Assembly: GCA_004194705.1 (NCBI GenBank)
Contig: SADC01001305.1
Coordinates: forward strand, 520,026-584,025
Direction: 5' to 3'
DNA length: 64,000 nt
Source of the DNA: Ditylenchus dipsaci
Taxonomy: Eukaryota; Nematoda; Chromadorea; Rhabditida; Anguinidae
Shown: positions 21,101 to 31,553 of the stretch, in pieces
Numbering within the stretch: the first letter of the stretch is position 1
Layout of the letters: every line of letters starts with the position of its first letter
The notes under the pieces: model-generated
What the model was told of the DNA's origin: nothing
Seen by the model: the letters and a program-made list of their open reading frames with translations, nothing else
The model's database searches: none
Position numbers and translations under genes: made by a program

Positions 21101-23967
21101 ATGTTAAGCGATGAGGTGCGCAGACCTGGAGCCCTACATGGAGGTACTAGAGCGTTGAGCAAACCACTGTCACTCCTCACCTCCCTCAACCGTCCCATAT
21201 TCGCCATTGATTTGTATCTGAAGAGGCGAAGCACTTTCCTAAGATCTAACGCTCGAGACCTGACAATCAGTGAAGAGCCACTATCTTATGTCAAGCAAAG
21301 TAGGTTCATTTGCAAAGGCTGTCTTTAAACGTTTATTGTAAAAAGTAAAATTTTATGGTGAAGGGTTCTTTTTCATAGTCAAAATTTCAAGGGGTTTTTC
21401 AGTTTGTCTTAACTCATGCTTTTTTAATTTTTTAGATTCTTTATCAAATTTAGGCTTGTAGCAGGGATTAGGTTAAGGCTTGCAGTCAAGAGTATGTTAG
21501 GACGAACGAAAAAAAAGCATTATAAAAAAGCTCTAAGACGTTAACGCACCGTATTTTCTCTAAAACCACTATAGCGCTGCTTCTACCGTTTGAAACACTC
21601 ACTTTTAAGGTTTTTTTTCGAACTTTTATTTTCGAAGTTAATGTCCTCTGATCGGAAACCGGGAAGAGGCTCCTCGAATATGCAATAAAAAAATTGGTGT
21701 TCATGTTGTCAAAAAAAATTGGAAATTTTCTCTACAAGGAAAAAAATTTTTGGTCCGAAAAAAAGTATGTATGTACACAATGAACGTTGTGCGCCTACTT
21801 ATTGCGCGTCTAATAAAGAAAAGATCGACCGGAAATGACGTGCCCTCATATGGGCGTGGGCACTTTTGTGGAGGTACTAAAACCCGAAAAATTCGGAAAA
21901 TTTGAAATTTGAAAAAATATTTCCGTTGTCTCGAGAGGAACTCGAAAAAATTGGTGTGAGTTTCTTATTTAAGAGCAGTTTCTATAGCCAACCAACTATG
22001 TTGAGCACGAATCCGGTGTTATATTCACAGATTTGCTCATAAAAAAAATTTGGTTGAAAAGTGGCTTTTCGAAAAAATCACAGGGGGACCAAGGCATATT
22101 TTTCAGTGTCACAGGTTCAAATCTTTGTGGTAGCTGGTAGTATCAAACTAGCGAAAAATGCCCGAAAAGTGTCACAATGCTCTAAATGGGCCAAATCGCC
22201 TAAAAAGAGCCAAAATGGCCAAACTGGTCCGTAATCCCCGAAAATGGGCAAAATGCCCAAACTGAGACAAAATGATCCAGATGGGCCAAATTGCCCAAAA
22301 AGAGCCAAAACTCCCAAACTGGGCCAAAATAACCGAAAATGACTAACCAGAAAGGGCCGAAATGCCCAAACTAAAACAAAATAATCGAAAAGATCTAGAA
22401 CTACCAAACTGGGCTGAAATGACCGAAAAGGGCTGTAATGCCCGAAAACGGGCGAAATTCCCAAACTGGATCAATGTGCCCAAGAAGGACTAAAATGCAC
22501 GAAAAAAGCCAAAATTGCCTGGAAGAATGAAATAATTCATTATCTTTTAAAGAAATCAACTTTTCCAATTGCAGAACGGTAGGGCTGATGCGCCATTGGC
22601 GCAGCGTGCCTTCTAATTACTAATAGTAAACCCGGGTATACGCGAGTTTTCACAGCAAAGCTAAAGGATAAAATTTTTTGTTGTTTTCTAGACCAGACCA
22701 GTAAATATCATTTAGCAAAACATTTCATAAACTTGTGAGCTGCTGGTTTAATTAAGTTTGACTCCTGTCTGTACCCCGGTTTTTGTTTTGCAGTCTCAAG
22801 CCTGTTCATCAACGAGATATTGGATGTGACCAAGAATTCCAAGACCAACGGAAACACTACTGTCTTATCTTGCAATGGAGCAGTGGAGAACTGAGCATGT
22901 TGTTGAATATGATCAGAAGGCATGTCATTGAAGTAGCACCAACAATGGTAACGCCACAAAAATTGTAAAATCAAGCTTTTAATCAAAATAAGTAGTTTAG
23001 ACTGTTTTGCACATACTTGGCGAATATTGATGACTAATTGCGATCTGCTTGTGCCAGTCGGGCTAGACCTATCATTTGAAGTGCACAGACTGTTGACCCC
23101 TGCTATGACCTTAGGTAGGTCATGCTGTGCGGCAGGGCTGCATCAGATATCCGATATCCGGCACTTTTCGACATCCGATATCCGATCTAATTTTTTTTCA
23201 TATCCGTTGCAGCCCTGTTGTGGAATCTCTAAAACCTAAAGTTTCACTTCAAAATAATTGAAGTAACACAAAAATTTTCAGCAATGGAAAATAATTACGC
23301 CAATATCATTGAGGCTGTTTGCCTTCGACTTTCCGTAAGTTGTAAACCGAAAAATGATAATTTTTTCGAAATGTCTGCTTTTTTGTCAAAAACTTGAGAA
23401 TTCTAGAAAAGTTTTTAAAAAATACAGAAAAAACTTTAATAAGCTATTTGTAGGAGGAAAGGTGGAAACCTATCAACTTGGAAAGTGAGTCGAACATGAA
23501 CCGCTTTCTAGAAGAAATGTCCGACTTAGGACTATCCATCGATGGATCCATTTCCAAAACTCAACGATACAACTTAAACATAGCTCAAAGTGCTTGCCAG
23601 TTCTCGAGAGTAGCCCTTTCACTGAGCAGAGATTTTGCTCTCATACACTCCTCTCATTTGGAAAAGTTGACTGAGAACTTTGAGAAGATGTTGTGGTGTG
23701 AATACCTATTCAATTTATCTACTGGACCCGGAAATGAAGTTCACCAAGCCACTTGCCAGTTTATTGTCAGCCAGGTGGGCTTTTATTTAGCAAAGTTTGT
23801 GCTAATTATTGTAATCTACATAGGTGATTCCCTTGTGCGACCACACTTATCACAATGATGAACATGGCTCCAAGGGTTTTATTTCTCAACTGCTCCCAGA
23901 AAAATTTCCTGCCTTGATGAAGTATTCGAGGACCGGCTCGTTTGATGAAGAGGTGGCTAATGTTTGA
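18166..23967 (+). CDS. exoc-8: Exocyst complex component 8 (Exo84)
   Basis: Subunit of the octameric exocyst, which tethers secretory vesicles to the plasma membrane. Thirteen exons: 18166-18226, 18559-18723, 18767-18948, 19056-19235, 19285-19493, 19944-20139, 20962-21031, 21078-21299, 22794-22947, 23001-23114, 23282-23334, 23454-23774, 23824-23967, encoding about 690 residues, close to other animal Exo84 proteins (about 720). The N-terminal Vps51-like coiled coil contains HYKHFIETSKEIS and EREIYQLSTLLSEQKGL. A PH domain follows (LLTNSLLIGYPTP, INFKSH, EQIYVKCENARVKREWL), then the C-terminal cullin-repeat-like helices (LNRPIFAIDLYLKRRS, LDLSFEVHRLL). Frame breaks of one base lie near 22832-22840 and probably 23010-23022. 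AATAAA is at 24029. Introns carry several repeats. The start follows from the short first exon and its phase. Confidence 0.9.
22150..22500. repeat. Degenerate tandem GCCCAAAATG-type repeat in EXOC8 intron 8
   Basis: About 350 bases of imperfect copies of phrases such as GGGCCAAAATGCCC, GGGCCAAAT and CGAAAATGGGC, with a unit of roughly 12-24 bases. It follows a Merlin-type phrase (AGGGGGACCAAGGC) at 22083-22096. It may be the worn interior of an iterated-word element. No mirrored arm was recognised. Confidence 0.55.
23133..23217. mobile_element. Tiny hAT-like element, word GATATCCG iterated
   Basis: CAGGGCTGCATC at the left and GTTGCAGCCCTG at the right. The 85-bp interior is almost only GATATCCGATATCCG and CATCCGATATCCG copies. 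The flanks do not give a convincing 8-bp duplication. It lies in EXOC8 intron 10. Confidence 0.6.
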
Positions 23968-24028
23968 GCCTTTTGAAGAGCTTTTTTGTTTTTAAAAAGT
24001 TTGTACTTTGAATCGTTTTCTTTTTACA

Positions 24029-24034
24029 AATAAA
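24029..24034 (+). terminator. AATAAA polyadenylation signal of EXOC8
   Basis: AATAAA lies 62 bases after the EXOC8 stop codon, in an A-rich stretch. It is the only such signal close to the gene end. Confidence 0.5.
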
Positions 24035-24205
24035 ATAACAGGCTTTTAAGATAACGACATCATATCACTTAGTGCTGTTTGAAGAGAGCTAACATTTATT
24101 TAAAATGTGTATGCTAGGTTTTGTTTGTGTAAATATCATATATCAAAAGAGCAAATAAAACTAAGCCTTTATACAGATCTAGATTTTCGAGAGATATGTC
24201 TACTA

Positions 24206-24287
24206 CAGTCAAACCTCTATATTGCATCCCGCAAGGTACTGGCCCTGCCCGGATGCAATATAGAGGTGGATGCAATATATTAGACTG
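24206..24287. mobile_element. Short CAGTCAAACC element, word ATATTGCATCCC
   Basis: CAGTCAAACCTCT at the left and TTAGACTG at the right, with TA on both sides. The word ATATTGCATCC is mirrored as GGATGCAATAT twice in the right half. Confidence 0.65.
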
Positions 24288-24698
24288 TACAGAGGATGTT
24301 TCTTTTTCAAATCGATTGATTAAACAGGTTTTTTTGTTAGCAAAATCGATTGATGGTGGGTTAAAGGATATGCATCCCAAAAATTACCATTAATTGCAGT
24401 ATATATTTGTATGCGCGAGAAAACCATTCTTGCCATTTTTCAGATCTGTATATGCTCTTGTTTGCTGTGTTAGTTTATGCTTTGCACCTTCTAAGCCTAT
24501 AGATTCACAACTGCATGCGAAAATTTTTGTAGTGTGTAAACCATCTTCCCCCTCAACAATAATCTGATTTCGTATACGCAACTTTTAACTTTTGCTAAAC
24601 ATGATGAAATATACTTTTTTCGTCATGTCACCTCCTAAAAAAGTCGGTTTGGAGGGGGGGGTTATATTCCAGTATAGTAAAAACTTTTATTCTTTATT

Positions 24699-24922
24699 AC
24701 CGTATTTCCTTTAATAAGGAGGCTGGCCGCCTTATTTTTAGATGCCTAAAAAGTGGAAAATTTGAGGATGATCTCAAGATTTTTGGTGAAAATAAAAAAA
24801 GTGGAATCGGTAGAGCTCCCGGGAGTTAATAAAACGCAAAAACGGCTTTGCAAAATATTTATTCTGGGTCGAGATGCAGGTCTTCAAAGTCGAGGGGGCC
24901 GCCTTATTAAAGGAAATACGGT
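24699..24922. mobile_element. ACCGTATTTCC element, word AATAAGGCGGCC
   Basis: ACCGTATTTCCTTTAATAAGG at the left and CCTTATTAAAGGAAATACGGT at the right. The variable word is AATAAGGAGGC / GGCCGCCTTATT. It belongs to the same family as 41031 and 43478, which carry different words. Confidence 0.7.
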
Positions 24923-25157
24923 AAAATCTTTTTAGTTTTCGGAGGATCATGACTTTTGCTCTGATGCTTTGTTTGTGCTGTATTCTTATGATCATTATCT
25001 GCACAATATAAATTATGAAGGAATTACTCAAATGAAGTACCCAAACACTAATTCAATAGCTAATTTAAGGGAGGAGGAAAATGATGCTCATCAAAAAAAA
25101 GCCAGAAGATAACTATTATTCAACCTAAATTAGCAATATTATTTAGTAAAATTAGTA

Positions 25158-25582
25158 CAGTCGAGTCCCGCTAACCCGGCACCCCAAAAAGTTCGTTCCC
25201 GCCTTGGGTCCGACACTTTTTTTAACCCAATTTTCGAACTATTTTTTCAATTGTGTTATTACAGTCTGATAGCAAATATCGTGAGGATTCCGATTTTGCC
25301 GATCGTTTTTCAAAAACCTAATATTTTTGGCTCTAAAAGACCAAAACCCGCTAACCGGCACCCTTTTTAAAAATATGGTGCCGGGTTAGCGGGGTTTTGG
25401 TCTTTTAGAGCCAAAAATATTAGGTTTTTGAAAAATGATCGGCAAAATCGGAATCCTCACGATATTTGCTATCAGACTGTAAAAATACAATTGAAAAAAT
25501 ACTTCGAAAATTGGGTTAAAAAAAGTGTCGGACCCAAGGCGGGACGAACTTTTTAGGGTGCCGGGTTAGCGGGACTCGACTG
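25158..25582. mobile_element. Tigger/pogo-like MITE, word CTAACCCGGCACCCC
   Basis: CAGTCGAGTCCCG and CGGGACTCGACTG with TA flanks. The arms of about 200 bases are almost identical, with GTTCGTTCCCGCC as in 5407. The word CTAACCCGGCACC recurs three more times near the centre in either orientation (CTAACCGGCACCC, GTGCCGGGTTAG). Confidence 0.8.
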
Positions 25583-25820
25583 TAAAGGTATAAGATGTGG
25601 TAATAGGAATACGTGAGAAAGCAAGTTCTAAAAACTAAAAATATTAAAAAAGGCACATTTTGCTAACCCACGTGGTTATGCACCACACTTTAGTATTTGC
25701 ACACAACAAATTTATGTTATTTTTGTAAATTTTTTTTTAATAAATTTTTAACAACAGTATTTTGTCAACAATTAAAGCACAAATACCCGAGTTTAATTCT
25801 TTTGTCCAAGTCTAGAATCT

Positions 25821-28800
25821 TCATACATATTTAGCAAAGAAAGACATCTCATCTAGAAAATTTATTAGATTTGATTAAAAAGTTTAGTAGTTTCTTACCA
25901 ACAAAACATTCGCACGACACTCTCACATTCAAATTGAACTTTTGCCAAACTTGGCACTCTGCGCTTCCCATATTCCTGAGAACCACAAAATTCATATGTT
26001 TTTGTTTGCATTTTCCGTGAGCTGAAATAATAGATTTTCTTAATTTTCAAAAACTCGAAATTAATATTTACGGTAGTCATAGAAGTAAAGACAGGCCTTG
26101 TCTTCATCACACATCACCTCATTGATGAATGGTGGGAAAAATGAGTCTGGAAGTTTTCGGATAGCTTGACAAGCACCACAAAGTCTCAAGTATCCATCTT
26201 CTTCTTCGCCTCTTTTGTCACAACCAAAAGGGACCACATGGACATCTCCTTAAATATTTTTGATATTAGCTAAGACTATCACTGACCACACCAGCTTGCC
26301 TATAACTTTTTGTTTCTTGAATCCAAAAAGATCGTCCCTTCTTTTGGAGCTATTAAAAGAATGAACTAGATCTTCGGCAATATGTCTTTTTCGCCTTATT
26401 TCATCATCAGTAAGTCTAATGGATGGAGAGAGTATAGACCTTCTAGGCTCCATCCTGAAATTGAACTGATTTTCTAGAACTCAATTTGAATTGACAAATT
26501 TCAAACATGGTCAAATTGCTGATTCTGGCTACAACGTCAGGTGATGTTACATTACACTGTAAGTTGAGCTCATCTAAAAGTCTTTCCAAAGCTTCTACGT
26601 TTCTCTGAAAGGCCTGCTGACTGGATTTCCTAGATTTTGCTTGTCGCTAAAAATATTTTTGATGATTCATTTATATAAAAAGCTTACTAACTTCATATTG
26701 GTCAACAATGGATCTATCTAGAAAACGAAATACGCCGGAGACGTCCCAAGCCATCAAGTCGGGGTTATAAGTGCCTTTTTGTTTGAGTTCGTTGACTAAC
26801 TCTGCTTGGGATAGGTGCTTGCACTCTTCGGCACTATGATTCTTCTGAAATATATCATTGATTTTTTTTTAAATTGAAAAATCAAAATTTCTAACTGTTG
26901 GATTGAATGGTAGTCTATGAGCTGGCGACATCATGGTCAGTGATTCTGCCCGGAAATGACCTTCTGCACTTTTCTTTTGCTCTTTGGGCATTATAGGTGA
27001 TTGCGTGAACCTGTCCCTGTCTTCGTTCCCATCAAGATTTGGACTAAAATTGAGAGCTGCATTCACCCTTCCTCGGAATAGCGCAGATAGACGATTGGGT
27101 AAAGACGAAGAAATAGGACTGAAATGTTTTGGTCTGGTCTTGAGTGTCTCTTGAGTTTTCATGGCTTCTTCTACTTTATTGAGCATACTGTTGAGCTCAT
27201 CTTTATACTGCTCTAATTCAGACACTAAAAAAAGTTCGCAATAAAGTTTTTTAATATAAAATTGTTTTGTTTAAAAAAGATTTGAAGTAAAAAAAAGGTT
27301 AAACTATACATTTGAAGAAAGTTTTCTTAAACCCGATTCGACCGCAGATAATTCAGTGCTAGTGCAGATATTGTGCCCAAAACAGCTTGTTGTCTCTATT
27401 GTAAAAAGCTGTAATTTTATGAAAAATCGAAATAAGGCTACGGCATATTTTAGACACCATATCTGCGCCAGGCACGACTACTCTAACAAATTTTCGCCTA
27501 ATTAAAAAAAAGCTTATATCAGAAAAAATACAGTTGAATATGTTTTAATTCGGTTATTTAAGCATTGGGGTAAATTATCTCAGAGTTCGAATTAGATGGC
27601 ATCAAAGTGACTGGTGAGTCACCGGCATAGTGACCACGCCGTCCTACGCCGTCCTAATTTTTTTCATCGCCGTCCTGCATTTTAACAATATTTTTCATTA
27701 TGGACCGCCTTTTTTTATTTTACAACATATAATCAGTTTTTATTTTTATACTTTATTTTTAGGCGACCGTCCAAGTTTTCTTTCATTTTTATTTCAAAAA
27801 AATGGGGCCGTCCTAATTTCACACAAAAATTTTCAAAAAAGTCGGTTGAATTAGGACGGCCTCATTTTTTGAAATGAAAATGAAAGAAAACTTGGACGGT
27901 CGCCTAAAAATAAAGTATAAAAATAAAAACTGATTATATGTTGTAAAATAAAAAAGGCGGTCCATAATGAAAAATATTGTTAAAATGCAGGACGGCGATG
28001 AAAAAAATTAGGACGGCGTAGGACGGCGTGGTCACTATGGTCACCGGTGACTCATCATGATTTTCACATCAACAGTGATTAACGAACGGCTCTGTTTAAA
28101 AAAGGCATGTCGAATTTTGCAGAACAGCCGATCGTCTATTCCGATTCGATTTTGTGTAACAACCAATCAATTTTTTCAGACTACCATTTTCGGACTGTCT
28201 CGCACTGCGAAAAAGTCGAAAAAATACATCAGTAGTAGTGTTAGATTCGAAAAAAATTATAAGAATTTGCTGCAAGATTATTATATGCACGATTGATGAA
28301 TGGGAATAAAATCAGTGTTTAGACTCGATTCCAGAACTTCATAGTTTTCTTTAAAGGTTAATATTTTAAGTGAAACTAACTATTTGCTCCTTCAATCGAA
28401 ATATCAGGAAACCTTCTAGCAGTTGGATTGTGTAAAACTATTGTAGCTGTTGTAGCACTGGCTATGGAAAAAGACTGTGTGTAGTAGACTCTTCATTTAA
28501 TACATCAGTAGTAGTAGTGTTAGCATCAACTATTTCAGCGTTAGATACCGAATTCAAATCTCCATCTTTTGGTGTCACCCTGCTCACAAAACTTTCTTGG
28601 GGTGAATCAAAATTTGTGTCACAAACCTAGCTGGCTTTACTATAGCATAATCAGCGGGGATATTGGGTGTGGTTGTGCTCATCTGCTGACCTTCTTGCAA
28701 AAGCACGAGCACATTTTTTTGATCATTGGATTGGGAAAGAGAGTTTTCTAGCTTAATGCTAGATGAAATATCTAGAGTATTATTTAATTGAATAATTTCT

Positions 28801-29029
28801 GACTCAGTGTCGTTTTGAAACTGCTCAAGTTGGGCTAAGTCATCAGTGAATTTTCAGCTAAAGCTTTTATTAAACTTAATGTCATAGATGAGTTGTCGTA
28901 GATTGGCAGGTAGTCTGTGGAATTGTTCAAAATTTCTGTTCCATCTAACAAAGCATAGCAATGGTTGATAGAAAGAGAGTAGAGTGAAATTAAAATAGCA
29001 AACTTCCATGGCCCTTTAAAAAGGACCAT
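25821..29029 (-). CDS. Secreted cystine-knot precursor (nematode growth-factor-like)
   Basis: Eight exons: 28381-29029, 26896-27224, 26692-26844, 26507-26646, about 26283-26454, 26072-26248, 25899-26021 and 25821-25852. Exon 1 begins with a signal peptide (MVLFKGPWKFAILISLYSLS) and continues into an Asn/Ser/Thr-rich region. Exons 2-5 encode a charged, partly helical pro-region. The C-terminal domain (YLRLCGACQAI, FINEVMC, HGKCKQKHMNFVVLRN, VRVSCEC, ending FFAKYV) has the spaced cysteines and final CxC of a cystine knot. It resembles nematode spaetzle/PTTH-like secreted factors, so a signalling role is inferred. Apparent one-base losses lie near 28849, 28620, 28468-28472 and 26307-26311. Phases agree across exons once these are allowed. 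Intron 1 holds a 444-bp palindrome. The family name is tentative. Confidence 0.62.
27613..28056. repeat. Near-perfect 444-bp palindrome, word GCCGTCCTAA
   Basis: The left arm starts GGTGAGTCACCGGCATAGTG and the right arm mirrors it (ACTATGGTCACCGGTGACTC). Arms of about 200 bases are nearly identical. The word GCCGTCCTA is iterated near the tips (CCACGCCGTCCTACGCCGTCC) and reappears near the centre. It sits in intron 1 of the cystine-knot gene. Confidence 0.8.
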
Positions 29030-29348
29030 TGAAGATGGGGTAGAAAGTTTGGAATCGAAAGACTAATCCTGGCCACTTTATTATTGTTTTTGCGGAAGAG
29101 TTGGATAAGTTGCGGTGGGAGTATAAGATCAGAAAATATTTATGGATTGTTTATTCTCTTCTGTGATTTATCCGCCACCACCCATCCACCAATTATCTTT
29201 TTCTTCTTTATCCGTGATTTCTTTTGAACAACAAGTCTTGCCTGAATCCTGCCGCTGGCGCACCAATTGACTGTTCTGTTCTCGTCTGTGTGTGTATTGA
29301 AATAAAGAAGAGTCAACTTGATTTCCCCAATCAAAGGGTGCTACAGAC

Positions 29349-29540
29349 ATGGCGCCTATAAGCCCACTAACTGGAAAGTGTGAAAGGGAACCGATTGGTT
29401 TGGATCAATCCATAAATGTGTGGTCAAGAAAAGACACGAGCTGTGATTACATTATACCTAATTCTGATGTATACACGTTAGTTAGCGACAAAAGTGGACA
29501 GTCAGCCTTTCAGTGTGAAGTTTCGATTTTTTCATTATGA
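29349..29540 (+). CDS. Hypothetical short protein (63 aa), uncertain
   Basis: The frame encodes MAPISPLTGKCEREPIGLDQ... with three Cys, no signal peptide and no known domain. A minus-strand frame begins at almost the same spot (29350, MSVAPFDWGNQ...). Both have plausible codon content and I cannot decide between them; one, both or neither may be real. The 320 bases between this and the cystine-knot start would be a shared upstream region. Low confidence. Confidence 0.25.
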   Translation: MAPISPLTGKCEREPIGLDQSINVWSRKDTSCDYIIPNSDVYTLVSDKSGQSAFQCEVSIFSL

Positions 29541-29550
29541 GTTTTTAAAT

Positions 29551-29582
29551 TATGATCATATATATATCATATATATATATAG
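29551..29582. repeat. TA/CATATA microsatellite
   Basis: A run of ATATAT with CATATATATATCATATATATA phrases. Confidence 0.6.
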
Positions 29583-29848
29583 TGTATAAACTCTATCATA
29601 TCCACTCCCCCAAATTTGACAAAATATAGCTATTTTCGAAAGTCTCGAAAAGTGTAAAGCGTTAAAGGAAGGGGGGACTTTATATACGTATATGGATTTT
29701 GTATACACATCGCCTAGGTCACAGGCTCGACTACCACTGGGTGCAAATCCCGTTTTTTTACTTTTATTTACAAGTTTAGTGTCAAAATGTAACCAAGGTT
29801 CTGGGCCTTCATTTGAGCTTTCATACAGATAGAAAGTTAGCATAAAGT

Positions 29849-30395
29849 TATAGCTAAAATTTAAAAAAACATTGAACCATTTCTGATTCGATGCCATCCT
29901 CAATAAGACTATCCCAGTATTTTTCGGTAGTATCCTGGAACTGACGTTTTTCCCAATTTAAATTTACATACTCATTTGCAACCTTATACTCAAAATGTAG
30001 GCCTGCTTCTTGCCGTCATTTTCAGCATACGGTTGTATAAAATCATGTAAATTGAAATCGCAAAATGTCAGTTCCTAAATTCTTGCCCTCAATAGTGCTC
30101 ATTTCTTCCCTGGTCAAACTGATTTTGGTGTGGAAAAATTTCTATCTGGTTTCCCATGAAATTCTGACTGTAGAAAGTCCCTAAACGCGTAGATAAATGA
30201 ATAAAATTGGTGGAAGCTCAGGCTATATGAAGATAAGTACGCATCATTTTGGCTGGTTTCCTCCAATTTTTGGTGGTCATTTGCATAAAATCGAAAAATT
30301 GAGGCAGTTGCTGACAGTAAAGCAGTGCTGAAAATGGTCGCAATCGATTGCTCTATTATTTTGGACCTAAAAGTCAAAGAATTTCCTAAAAAAGT
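29849..30395 (-). pseudogene. Hypothetical coding region with several frame breaks
   Basis: Minus-strand sequence from a TTTTTTAG acceptor near 30390 reads with good coding character in successive frames: IIEQSIATIFSTALLSATA, NDHQKLEETSQNDAYL, FHGKPDRN, then LTREEMSTIEGKNLGT, FIQPYAENDGKKQAY and NEYVNLNWEKRQFQDTTEKYW, ending near 29849. At least three single-base breaks are needed to join them, several at T runs. It may be a real gene damaged by assembly errors or a decaying one. I do not recognise the family, and no start was found. Confidence 0.4.
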
Positions 30396-30482
30396 AAATT
30401 AAAACACCCCCAGAGGGACTTGAACTTTCGACAATAGGCGATACATATATAAAGCCCCCTTTAAAGGGTCATGCGACATTTG

Positions 30483-30546
30483 CGCTTCGACACTTGCGCC
30501 CCACAACACTTGTGCCCCGACATTTGCGCCCAGACAGTTGCGCCCA
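30483..30546. repeat. Tandem ACACTTGCGCCCC words
   Basis: About five imperfect copies of a 13-15-base word with the core TTGCGCCC (GACATTTGCGC, GACACTTGCGCCCC, ACACTTGTGCCCC, GACATTTGCGCCC, GACAGTTGCGCCC). It looks like one end of an iterated-word element. A mirrored arm was not found. Confidence 0.6.
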
Positions 30547-31553
30547 AAATTAATTTTTTGGGTTAAAACTTAGTTTAAGCATATTTCCATACCAGAAAAT
30601 CGGCTTTACGTCTTATTGAACCACCCTACTTTTGTCAATATTGTTTACAAATAAATTTTCAGAAATTTTCTCAGAATCATAAATTTCTCAGACTCATAAG
30701 AAAAGTTGTAGAACTGTGAAAGTCGTAGTCTGGCAACGTCAAGCAACGTCGGGCTGCACTAGTGAACATTTTGATATTTCGAAAAAATTTTTAAACGCAA
30801 ACAAACAATAATTCGAAAACATTATTGACAAAATTATGGTGGTCCCTCGCGAATTCAAATTTCGCACATTGCTGTGCTTATCAAGTTTCATGGTCTTTTA
30901 ACGGACCATGGTTTTTGAACGCAGCGGGGGGAATCGTCGAGGGACACTTTTTTACTCCGAAAATATTCACCAATTATTTTTAAATTATTTTTGTTCGCAT
31001 CTAAAATTTTATCAAATTTTAACAAAATTTCAAACGAAGGATTCTATTAAATCGGCTGAAATTTCAAGGAGATAATAGAAGGAACAGATATTCTTATGCT
31101 GACTGTATACTGTGAGAACACTCATTTTTTTATTCTCATAAAAAACCCGGAAAAGATAGGGACAATGGCATAAAAAAGTTTCAGAAACGATGTATTCGGA
31201 ATTGGCCAAATTTTGACCAACCGGCTCAAAGCAGGAGCTGTGGCGCCAATTCGAAAATTGCCATTATTCAAAAGACAAAAATTTGAAAATTTTAAATTTT
31301 GCAACAATTTCATAAGCAATCAAAATCTTATGTGGACAAAAGTGCAGCGTATGTTGGTTCAATGAACACTGGTAATCAAGTTATTTTGAATGTTAGATTT
31401 GGTCATCATTATGTCGTGAGAGTTAATAGAGACTATACTGTGCGGTTTTTTACAAAATTATTTTTCCCTACTCAAAGTAGGAAAAATTCGAGTGAAAATA
31501 AATAAGCATATTTTTATCTAATAATGTCTCTTTATTTATTGGCTTAGCTTGTT

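Noticed and set aside
22117..22464. 115-codon frame rich in Phe, Trp and Leu on the minus strand
   Set aside because: It is a by-product of the degenerate GCCCAAAATG repeat inside an EXOC8 intron. The composition follows the repeat and there is no start context.
26455..26506. Overlapping stop/start suggesting a two-gene operon within the 25.8-29.0 kb gene
   Set aside because: A 52-nt GT-AG intron (donor GTTTGA, acceptor TTTCAG) joins both sides in frame, which is simpler than a trans-spliced downstream gene starting inside the stop codon.
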